Origin: Rhodobacter sp.
Lineage (GTDB): Bacteria > Pseudomonadota > Alphaproteobacteria > Rhodobacterales > Rhodobacteraceae
Direction: 5' to 3'
Assembly (NCBI GenBank): GCA_027490955.1
Contig: JAIXXB010000011.1
Coordinates: 25,533 to 89,532, forward strand
DNA: 64,000 bases
The notes beneath the pieces were generated by a model that saw only the letters and a program-made list of their open reading frames with translations, had not been told where the DNA came from and searched no databases. Every line of letters starts with the position of its first letter. Positions within the stretch are counted from its first letter, which is position 1. Positions 1 through 7,200 of the stretch are shown piece by piece. The translations under genes and the position numbers were made by a program.

Positions 1-1182
1 CTGAGGGCACATGATGAAGTGTTGGCAGATACGTTGGACCAATACCGCACGAACATGGCCAAGAATGACATTCAGAACAAAGAGCGGATCAGCGACAAAG
101 TCATTTTTGATTTACCGAATTCGATCGGTAACGAGTTCTATGCTGCATTGCGTACAGTAGTAGTTGAAGCTTGTACCGCATCTTGGGAGTTTTGGTATGG
201 GTTGTTAGAAAACTATAAAGAACGGGAAGGGCATTGTGCCGTACCGTCACTGCATAAAGAAGGGTCATTCAATCTTGGTAATTGGGTAAATACCCAAAAG
301 CACAACAAAATCAATCTTTCTGTCGAACGGCTTGAAAGGCTAGATAAGATTGGGTTTATCTGGGAAAACAAGTTTGAGGTTAGGTGGCTGTTTGGTTTTG
401 ATAAGCTTGTTAAGTTCAAAGCAAGAGAAGGCCATTGCGATATTCCAATGTCTCACGTTGAAGAAGACTACAAACTTGGAAGTTGGGTAAGCAACCAAAG
501 GTCAAAAAGGTCAATATTGACTGCCGAGCAGATTGTGAAACTTGATGCAGCAGGCTTCGTTTGGGACGTTTGGACAACAGGTTGGGGACACGGTTATTCA
601 AAGCTTAAACAGTTTTTCCAAAGAGAGGGGCATAGTCGTGTGCCTCGCAATCACATGGAGGACGACTACAGACTTGGTAGTTGGGTTAGCAACCAAAGGA
701 CCAAAAGGTCGATGTTAACTCTTGATATGAAAACTGAGCTTGATGCTTTGGGGTTCGTTTGGAACAAGATTGAGTATGCTTGGGATGAAGGCTTTAACCA
801 CCTCCAATCCTTTAAAGAGCGAGAAGGCCATTGTCGGGTTCCGAATAAGCATTTTGAAGGCAGCTATAGCCTTGGTGCTTGGGTTAGTTTCCAACGGCAG
901 CGTGCAGATTTTTTATCAAGTGACCAGAGAGATCGGTTACAAAGATTAGAGTTTGTGTGGAGCCAACGAGACGCAACCTGGGACGAAGGGTTCAGTAATT
1001 TAAAAAAATTCCACCAAGACCACGGAAATTGTAAAGTACCAAACAAACATAAAGAAGGTAACTTTCATTTAGGTGCTTGGGTAAGCAATCAAAAACAGTC
1101 TAAAGAAAAAATGGATCAAGGTAGAATTGAAAAATTGGACGCCTTGGGGTTCGTTTGGGCAAATAAATGGGGCATAAACTAA
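1..1182 (+). CDS. Helicase-associated (HA) repeat protein, C-terminal part, truncated by window edge
   Basis: The reading frame is open back to base 1 (residues LRAHDEV precede the GTG at 19), so the true start lies left of the window. The visible part has about five tandem repeats of roughly 65 residues. Each has the pattern W-x5-L-x2-[FY]-x-[EQ]-[RH]-[EG]-[HN]-x2-[VI]P, then L-G-x-WV-x2-Q, then L-x2-[LI]-x-F-[VI]-W. This is the helicase-associated domain (PF03457) pattern, usually found in tandem after a DEAD/DEAH helicase core. The helicase core is therefore expected upstream but is not seen. HA repeats are thought to bind nucleic acid. The next gene overlaps its stop as TAATG, which suggests translational coupling. 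Base composition is A+T-rich like the rest of the left region. The domain call is fairly secure; the full-length function is inferred. Confidence 0.8.
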   Translation: MRAHDEVLADTLDQYRTNMAKNDIQNKERISDKVIFDLPNSIGNEFYAALRTVVVEACTASWEFWYGLLENYKEREGHCAVPSLHKEGSFNLGNWVNTQKHNKINLSVERLERLDKIGFIWENKFEVRWLFGFDKLVKFKAREGHCDIPMSHVEEDYKLGSWVSNQRSKRSILTAEQIVKLDAAGFVWDVWTTGWGHGYSKLKQFFQREGHSRVPRNHMEDDYRLGSWVSNQRTKRSMLTLDMKTELDALGFVWNKIEYAWDEGFNHLQSFKEREGHCRVPNKHFEGSYSLGAWVSFQRQRADFLSSDQRDRLQRLEFVWSQRDATWDEGFSNLKKFHQDHGNCKVPNKHKEGNFHLGAWVSNQKQSKEKMDQGRIEKLDALGFVWANKWGIN

Positions 1183-1625
1183 TGGCAATACAAACTCTGT
1201 CGTTCATCTCATTGATTGTCCGACCGTATGTAACGCAGACTATAAAACCAGAAGGTTGGCGCTATCTTCTAGGCTACGCTGACCCGTCACGAAACTTTGA
1301 CGGAGAAATCATGGCCTTTGGCGCAATGTCGGGCAACGACATCGACCGCATAATAAACCACCTAGCAGACTTCGGATACATTGGACCAGATAACGGCGAC
1401 GCATCGGACATGGTGCTATCCGAAATGTGGGGCGGCAGTTCCTATATCCCCGATTGGCTGGAGTTGGTTGATGTTCGTTTCTTTGACGAAAGCCGCCCTA
1501 CGACGCAAGCGTGGAAAAAGAAGAACTCGAGCGTATATACCCTTCTAGACTTTGAAGCCGAGAGCAATCTGCCGACCAAAGGATACCAATGCGATTGGCC
1601 ACCGTACATCGGGAAGATCAGTTGA
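1182..1625 (+). CDS. Hypothetical protein coupled to the HA-repeat gene
   Basis: This is a 147-residue protein of a family I do not recognise. I chose the ATG at 1182 because it overlaps the stop of the previous gene (TAATG), a typical coupled start; an in-frame start at 1167 would lie inside that gene. The protein is acidic and rich in aromatic residues (for example RYLLGYADPSRNFDG and EMWGGSSYIPDWLEL), with no signal peptide or membrane segment. A short open frame in another phase continues from 1622 to the TAA ending at 1702 (LNDFDNYFFPV...), so the natural C-terminus may have been lost by a frameshift. Position alone suggests it works with the HA-repeat protein. Confidence 0.5.
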   Translation: MAIQTLSFISLIVRPYVTQTIKPEGWRYLLGYADPSRNFDGEIMAFGAMSGNDIDRIINHLADFGYIGPDNGDASDMVLSEMWGGSSYIPDWLELVDVRFFDESRPTTQAWKKKNSSVYTLLDFEAESNLPTKGYQCDWPPYIGKIS

Positions 1626-1845
1626 ACGATTTCGACAACTATTTTTTCCCTGTGTCAGGCCCAGAGATTGATCTAAGGTACTTAAACCATATCTACAGAT
1701 AAATTTGGTGCTGATGCTTGTTTTCGAGTTTTTTGCTTCATCGGCAGATTTACTGAATTACTTCACGGGAGCCAATTCGAACGCTTAGCAGTAAATTATG
1801 TTTCCTCTTCTGGGGTTTGGTCAATGGTGCTTCACGCAGGAAAAC

Positions 1846-3243
1846 ATGACAACTTTACACGGAAAGCCGAAATGGCCTTTTGAACCCAACTCGACGTTGA
1901 AGGACTTCCATGAGGGAAGAACCTCGCTATCAAGCGGTCACCGTCGTGCTGACCTTTTGACACTTACGGAGATAGAGTTCGAGCGTCATCATGGGTTCAT
2001 CCAGTGGGTCTTCCCGACACCCGTAAAATCATTAAACAATTTCGGTGCGCCCCTGCTCGATTTAGGGACGGCAATATGGCTTGCAGAGGATCCTGAAAGC
2101 GTAAGTTTTCTGGAAAATATGGCTGTCAAGTTCCTGCAGTTTCTGAGAAGCGACAGCCACTGGAAAGCTCCTTACAATCATAACCATCTGCGCATAACTA
2201 GGGCGATCCATAGCCTGCGAATTCTACACAGTTCGGAACTAGCGAATTGGTTTCATGAACAGGTCGCCAAACTGGCGGGTGACAGTTACGAACTAATGCA
2301 ACACCCAGCAATGTTTTGGGAGGCTCAATCAAGCAGTCTTCATGACAAGATCGCTGGGAGTGTGCTTGGGCTGGCCATTGGCGATGCCTTGGGTGCTCCA
2401 GTAGAGTTCACGCCAAGGGGCCAGTTTCCCGTGGTGCACGGTTTTCTGGAAGGTGGGCGGTTCAAGCTACCTGCTGGCGCCTGGACTGATGACACTGCAA
2501 TGGCTCTATGCCTCGCAGATAGCCTTATAGAAAATAATGGTTTCAATCCCGCCGATCTGCTCCATCGTTTCTGTAACTGGGCTGAACACGGAGAAAACTC
2601 GAGTACGGGCGTAACTGTTGGTATCGGACAGAACACCCTTCGTGCGTTGGGAGACTATCGTAGAACGGGCCGTCTAGTAGCCCAACCTTTCGGGGCTAAG
2701 GTAGACGGGAACGGCTCTTTGATGCGGATGTCACCAGCTGTTTGCTTTGCGTCCAACGATTTGCAGTCTGCCATTGACCTTGCTGCATCACAATCTCGGA
2801 CGACACATGCCTCTGATATTGCTGAAGAGTGCTGCCGTTTTACAGCTTCTTTGCTGTATCAGATTATGAATGGAAAAGATTTCTTCACATCGAAATCTGG
2901 GACTATGTCGGTCGGGTGGAGTAAAAAGCTAACTGGAGCTATCGGCCTGTCATTTAAGGGCGTAGATAATGCTATCATACCTTCTAGCGGATATGTGCTG
3001 GACAGCCTGAGAGCCGCACTGTGGTGCATCGAAAATACAACTAGTTTCGAGAATGCAGTGTTGCTTGCGGTCAACCTTGGCGACGACGCTGACACAACAG
3101 CTGCAATTACTGGACAGATCGCTGGTGCGATGTATGGTTATTCTGCTATCAATCCCACACTAAAACTAGGTCTTGTCGGTGAGCGGCGGCTGTATGTCAC
3201 TTCGCAGTTTTTGGCTCGAACTGATCAGGGTTCACATCGATAA
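1846..3243 (+). CDS. OGFr-like domain fused to ADP-ribosylglycohydrolase
   Basis: This is a 465-residue two-domain protein. Residues about 15-165 resemble the conserved region of opioid growth factor receptor (PF04664): an FHEGR-like entry, ERHHGFIQWVFPTP, APLLD, and NHNHLRITRAIHSLRIL. Residues about 170-455 are an ADP-ribosylglycohydrolase (DraG/ARH type). Visible metal-site motifs are GLAIGDALGAPVEF, WTDDTAM near its start, and GDDADTTAAI near its end. Enzymes of this class remove ADP-ribose from proteins, nucleic acids or small molecules using a dinuclear Mg centre. The ATG at 1846 was preferred to the one at 1798 because AGGA sits a few bases before it and the residues lost match neither domain. 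No partner ADP-ribosyltransferase is visible. Both domains are recognised by motif; the substrate is unknown. Confidence 0.82.
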   Translation: MTTLHGKPKWPFEPNSTLKDFHEGRTSLSSGHRRADLLTLTEIEFERHHGFIQWVFPTPVKSLNNFGAPLLDLGTAIWLAEDPESVSFLENMAVKFLQFLRSDSHWKAPYNHNHLRITRAIHSLRILHSSELANWFHEQVAKLAGDSYELMQHPAMFWEAQSSSLHDKIAGSVLGLAIGDALGAPVEFTPRGQFPVVHGFLEGGRFKLPAGAWTDDTAMALCLADSLIENNGFNPADLLHRFCNWAEHGENSSTGVTVGIGQNTLRALGDYRRTGRLVAQPFGAKVDGNGSLMRMSPAVCFASNDLQSAIDLAASQSRTTHASDIAEECCRFTASLLYQIMNGKDFFTSKSGTMSVGWSKKLTGAIGLSFKGVDNAIIPSSGYVLDSLRAALWCIENTTSFENAVLLAVNLGDDADTTAAITGQIAGAMYGYSAINPTLKLGLVGERRLYVTSQFLARTDQGSHR

Positions 3244-3535
3244 GATGAAAACGTTGATGAATTTGCAATGCGAAAAAAGAAAACAACAACTATCGAACCC
3301 ATAGTCGACAAAATGACAAACCAATTGCCCATTTGGCGAATTTGCACAGTGTCCGGAACGAAACTTGGCGATTGCGGTGTCGTCGCAGGATGTAAAGACT
3401 TTTGCGTCATTTGTCACTGGCTGTGACCTAGCGATATAAAGAAAGGGATTGCGAGGCGAGACGGAGGATCGTGAAAATGGCTTGACGATGTGCTTTCCGA
3501 ATGACCCTTTGACCCGATCGAACGTGAGGCGTAAG

Positions 3536-3934
3536 ATGAAACAAATCTGGAGTGAGACGCAGACCGTGAAATTTCTCAGATCAATAGCTTTTGCCGCAGT
3601 ATATCTGGTGACCGCATCGGATGTTGTTGGTCAGGATCAGTGGGGCCAAAAAAGGCTTACTGTTAATGAGATTGAACAACTGAAAACAGATGCAAAAAAT
3701 GGTGATGCCGAGAAACAGTGGGCATTGGGAGTAAGTTATGAGTTTGGTAACGGTGTACCACAAAGCTATCTCCATGCTCACGTGTGGTACAACTTGGCAT
3801 CATCGCAGCGTTGGGAATATCAAACTTGGCGGGCGGACATTGAAAGTAGAATGACTGTCGATGACGTCTCAAAGGCACAAGCGATGGCTATTGAGTGTAT
3901 GAGCAGCGATTACAAGAACTGTGGTGATTATTGA
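3536..3934 (+). CDS. Secreted Sel1-repeat protein
   Basis: This 132-residue protein has an N-terminal hydrophobic stretch (FLRSIAFAAVYLVTASDVVGQ) that looks like a signal peptide, so it is probably periplasmic. Residues about 45-80 carry one or two Sel1-like (TPR-related) repeats: AKNGDAEKQWALGVSYEFGNGVPQ, then HAHVWYNLASSQ. Sel1 repeats mediate protein-protein contacts. The ATG at 3536 was chosen because GTGAGG precedes it and because it places the hydrophobic stretch near the N-terminus; a longer in-frame start exists at 3449. Two cysteines near the C-terminus (C-x7-C) could form a disulphide. No specific partner can be named. Confidence 0.65.
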   Translation: MKQIWSETQTVKFLRSIAFAAVYLVTASDVVGQDQWGQKRLTVNEIEQLKTDAKNGDAEKQWALGVSYEFGNGVPQSYLHAHVWYNLASSQRWEYQTWRADIESRMTVDDVSKAQAMAIECMSSDYKNCGDY

Positions 3935-4119
3935 TGCTGTCAATGATAAGATTACTGTTTCGCATCAGAGATAAGAATAGAGAAGAAAAGATCAGTTGCG
4001 AAAACGATTTAAAATCAGTAATAATTGAAAGAACAGATTATCTTGATAGCTACAGGAGTGCTTACGCTAAGCAAAGTAGACGTTCAAAGCATGAAAGTAG
4101 TGGTCCTAGCATTGACTAG
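3934..4119 (+). CDS. Small hypothetical ORF overlapping the Sel1 gene
   Basis: This is a 61-residue frame starting at an ATG that overlaps the preceding stop (TGATG), which would allow coupled translation. A TTG at 3931 is an alternative start. The product is short, basic and polar after a hydrophobic first ten residues (MLSMIRLLFRI). I recognise no family. It may be a chance frame; only the stop-start overlap argues for it. Confidence 0.28.
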   Translation: MLSMIRLLFRIRDKNREEKISCENDLKSVIIERTDYLDSYRSAYAKQSRRSKHESSGPSID

Positions 4120-4576
4120 GCCGATTTCATTACCTCGGATGAATGTGGAAAAATAGCAGGTCCAATAGACCATATCAAATAAATTACGAAAAAATGTCAT
4201 CTTGTCTTAAAATTCGAAAAATCTTTGATATCAAAATTTTTAATTGATAAATTACGTTTTGCCATTAGTGGAAATGAATAGTTCCGTAGAAAAATATTCT
4301 GGCCTAAAGCTCTTTTCCTTGAAAAATGAGATCTGGCACAGCTTAGTAAGCGATTTGCACGGAACCTTATCCGTTCACAGGTCGCCGCCCTTGATGGATA
4401 ATATTGCAAAACTATTTCAAAGATTAAATTGCAGCGTGCAACTTATAATTTCACACCCAAGGCGTCGAATTTTGTTGACTTTTCTGCGTTAATATTAAAA
4501 AGATTGTTGCTATTTTTGCAATCCTCTCTACCATTGAGCTTTGACGCACATGAATTTCTAAGGAGGTTTTAAGAAT
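4120..4576. other. A+T-rich intergenic stretch, no convincing gene
   Basis: These 457 bases are very A+T-rich. Short frames exist on both strands but none has a ribosome-binding site or a recognisable protein pattern. The last 16 bases hold the strong Shine-Dalgarno sequence of the next gene (AGGAGG at 4561-4566), so a promoter for it is likely here, but no clear -35/-10 pair stood out. Confidence 0.5.
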
Positions 4577-5704
4577 ATGACAGAAAGCTTCTTTCTCAAC
4601 ATCTCTGCGACACATGTTTGGCAGGGCCCCATTCCCGCTGAGAATTTGCCTCGGTTGAAATCTTTTGCACGCATTGGGCTCAAAGGGTTTTATGGTGAAG
4701 ATTATGAAGAATACACTGGCTATCAATTTATACCTGCTGATCAGGCTCAGTTTTCAATAGAGATAGAAAGTGAAAACGATCAACTATGTGATTTGTTTGA
4801 TGAGGATTATATTTTAAGAGATTTCCCAGTTATTGAAATTATTTTCGATGATAAGAAAATTTTTTCCGTAAACATACCAAAGAAAATATCTCTCACTGAA
4901 TATGTTTTAAAGCAAATTTACTCGGAGGTTGAAAATCAAAAGAGATATTTTAAATATTTGGATGAGATGACTAGAAGTCCAGATGGGTTCAGCGAAGTAT
5001 CTTTGGGTCAGGGCGGCTTTAAGTGCAGTGTGAATTTAGCTAAGTACACTCGTCCAGATAACAAAGATTCCATTTATCCAGTTGTTATCAAGGGGGATAC
5101 TATAGTCGGCAAGTTCGAATACCTTGTCGGTATCCTTGTTGATCAGTATTATTTTTCTTTGTCGCTGATGGATAACCAGGGCGAATGTGATTTATTTTAC
5201 CATAGTTACTTTGATGAAGATTTCGATTTATTGATGAGTTTTTCTCAATGGCATGCTGGATGTGATGTTCAAAGCATTGGTGACAGATATAAAAGTGAAG
5301 TATCTGAAGATATGATCAACTCATATTTAGAAAAAAATTTTCAAATCTCTTCTGATGAGGATTTCATTCTAAAGCTAGGGCATTTTTCTAGCATGCTTAG
5401 TGATCTTCACAAACAACACGGCTGCGATACTTCAGCAATCATCACGGCATGGAACCCGCATGGTGAGCAACTCCCAGAAGATGAAAATCATCATAAAAAT
5501 GAAGCTCTGAAAAAAATAGTAACGGATCGACACGTCATTGTTACTGCAGCTGGTGTTGATCCGAAAGGGGAACGGTCTAATAACCAGTTCTTCTTGATTT
5601 TCGGTATATCACGTTACGACGCTATGCAGATAGGGAAAAAATTTCAGCAAAACTCCATTGTATTCAATGAAAGTGCCATTCCTGAGTTGATCATGCTGAG
5701 ATAA
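4577..5704 (+). CDS. DUF3293-domain protein with unknown N-terminal region
   Basis: This is a 375-residue protein. The C-terminal 105 residues match the DUF3293 pattern: SAIITAWNPHGEQL, then EDENHHKNEAL, then a GVDPKGE turn, then FFLIFGISRYDAMQIGKKFQQNSIVF. DUF3293 has no established function. The N-terminal 260 residues are acidic and rich in Asp, Glu, Phe and Tyr, and match no family I know; stand-alone DUF3293 proteins are usually much shorter, so this is an extended version. The start is secure: AGGAGG lies ten bases before the ATG. The gene is strikingly A+T-rich, more than its neighbours, which suggests recent acquisition. It stands alone, followed by a convergent operon. Confidence 0.7.
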   Translation: MTESFFLNISATHVWQGPIPAENLPRLKSFARIGLKGFYGEDYEEYTGYQFIPADQAQFSIEIESENDQLCDLFDEDYILRDFPVIEIIFDDKKIFSVNIPKKISLTEYVLKQIYSEVENQKRYFKYLDEMTRSPDGFSEVSLGQGGFKCSVNLAKYTRPDNKDSIYPVVIKGDTIVGKFEYLVGILVDQYYFSLSLMDNQGECDLFYHSYFDEDFDLLMSFSQWHAGCDVQSIGDRYKSEVSEDMINSYLEKNFQISSDEDFILKLGHFSSMLSDLHKQHGCDTSAIITAWNPHGEQLPEDENHHKNEALKKIVTDRHVIVTAAGVDPKGERSNNQFFLIFGISRYDAMQIGKKFQQNSIVFNESAIPELIMLR

Positions 5705-5838
5705 AAAGAACCCCACCAAAATGTTGGTTTTAAAGTAATCTTGCAAATGTCAACTTACCTTGGGTTATAACCAGAGACAGAACATTACTAGAGCTGCTGA
5801 GGTGCATGCGGACAACCACAATTTTGGACCGCTTATCG

Positions 5839-7200
5839 TTATACATCCCTTGGTTCGTCTACCTGCCTAAGCGGCAGCAGCTCTGTCAGCCGCTGTTCGA
5901 CCGCAAAGGGTGTTTCTGAAGTGAAGTACTCATCGACCAGCCCAACGATTTCGGCGTATGGGTCAGGAACCCGAGACATATCCCGTTTTTGTTCGTGGAA
6001 GATGAGATCGCAAGCATCAATGCTGGCACGATGGTATGTGTAGATGTTGTGACTGACGAGGATGTTTTCCGCCCATGCATCGGTGAAGTAGTCGCTGTCA
6101 TCTTTGTCATGTGCCAGTAGATCATTGATTTTCATGTGTTTTGCAAATGGTGATGCAAAAGGAAAATCTAAAAACTTTTCACCTCGTGCAAGGCGAATGT
6201 CTTGTGGCACAGGCCAAGCACTGATCTTCCATGTTTTCTCGTCATTCGTGAAATGGCTGGGCACAACCAGACTGCGTTGCACGCCCGCAATGCGGTGGGG
6301 CGAGCTACTGTCTAAGCTGATTGTGAAGTTGTCTCGGCCCAAAATGCGACGCAACGCCCTTTGGGCTGCAGTGTAGATTATGCTGTTGAGAGGAGGGCTT
6401 TTGCCCAGCGTGTGTATCCACTCGGCATGGTCAAGGTTGCCGTCGTTCAGCAAGCGCCTCAGCCACCAAATGCTGTTGAGCAAGCCACCTGTTTCGCTGC
6501 CGAGCGCCCAGCCTTCAAACTTAAAACTCTTTACTGCATCATACCACGCTTGCCCTGTGCCATCGCCAATGTCTTGTAGGACGCTTAGGAACTTGGTTTT
6601 GCGTGTTTCTCGCCCTCGATTGTCAGAAAAGAATTTAAGATTGTCGACACTTAGGTCGATAAGTTGCTGCACGCTTAGTTTGCGCAGCTGACTTCCACGA
6701 GCGGTGGGTTGATCACGCTTTTCCGCAGCCCAAAGCACCATATCCAGCGTCATTGCATAGTCGGTATAGCGTTCAAGCCACTTGAGTGTGCGCTCACGAA
6801 ACCCGCACTGCTGCCATTTGGCAAATTGCTGTGTGGGATCGTTTTTGTAGCGTTCGAGGTGGTTCAGTTCATCTTTGCTGCGTATCGCACCTGTGCCCAG
6901 TTGAAACCCGCCGCTGTCGCCGACCACCACGCTGGTTTTCCTGTCCCGCTCAGCAACAATATCACGGCTGCGTATTTGGGGTTTGTCGAACTGACCGCAG
7001 CTGTATAGCGTATAGGCGCAGTGCCATAGTTTGTTGTCGGGCTGCAGGAAGTTCAGGCTTTGGGTTTTAAAGCCCTTAGGGATGCCGTTCCTGCGCTGCA
7101 CGTCTGCGTTTGTTCTTGTGGCGTAAGCGGCGAACTGTTGCTGCAGCGACGGCAAATAAACGGCGTAGCCTTCATACTGTTTTGTCAGGTCTTCAGTCAT
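5839..7200 (-). CDS. tRNA-guanine transglycosylase-like protein (TGT superfamily)
   Basis: This 453-residue protein keeps the main landmarks of the TGT TIM barrel: GDSGGFQLG at residues 94-102 (the base-site Asp region), YAMTLDMVLW (compare the second substrate Asp), GWALGSETGG (compare the GG[LY]xxGE loop) and FTISLDSSSPHR (compare the nucleophilic Asp). The C-x-C-x2-C zinc site of ordinary bacterial TGT is not visible. It is thus a divergent relative, like the DNA-modifying DpdA group but not clearly within it. TGTs swap guanine for a 7-deazaguanine at tRNA position 34; DpdA does so in DNA. I chose the ATG at 7200 because it overlaps the previous gene's stop by 8 bases; a longer start lies at 7293. 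It is the last gene of a three-gene operon with a HEPN protein. Superfamily is likely; substrate unknown. Confidence 0.7.
   Translation of the reverse strand: MTEDLTKQYEGYAVYLPSLQQQFAAYATRTNADVQRRNGIPKGFKTQSLNFLQPDNKLWHCAYTLYSCGQFDKPQIRSRDIVAERDRKTSVVVGDSGGFQLGTGAIRSKDELNHLERYKNDPTQQFAKWQQCGFRERTLKWLERYTDYAMTLDMVLWAAEKRDQPTARGSQLRKLSVQQLIDLSVDNLKFFSDNRGRETRKTKFLSVLQDIGDGTGQAWYDAVKSFKFEGWALGSETGGLLNSIWWLRRLLNDGNLDHAEWIHTLGKSPPLNSIIYTAAQRALRRILGRDNFTISLDSSSPHRIAGVQRSLVVPSHFTNDEKTWKISAWPVPQDIRLARGEKFLDFPFASPFAKHMKINDLLAHDKDDSDYFTDAWAENILVSHNIYTYHRASIDACDLIFHEQKRDMSRVPDPYAEIVGLVDEYFTSETPFAVEQRLTELLPLRQVDEPRDV

Noticed and set aside
4244..4492. 82-codon plus-strand frame in the A+T-rich gap
   Set aside because: No Shine-Dalgarno, no recognisable pattern, and overlapping minus-strand frames are equally long.
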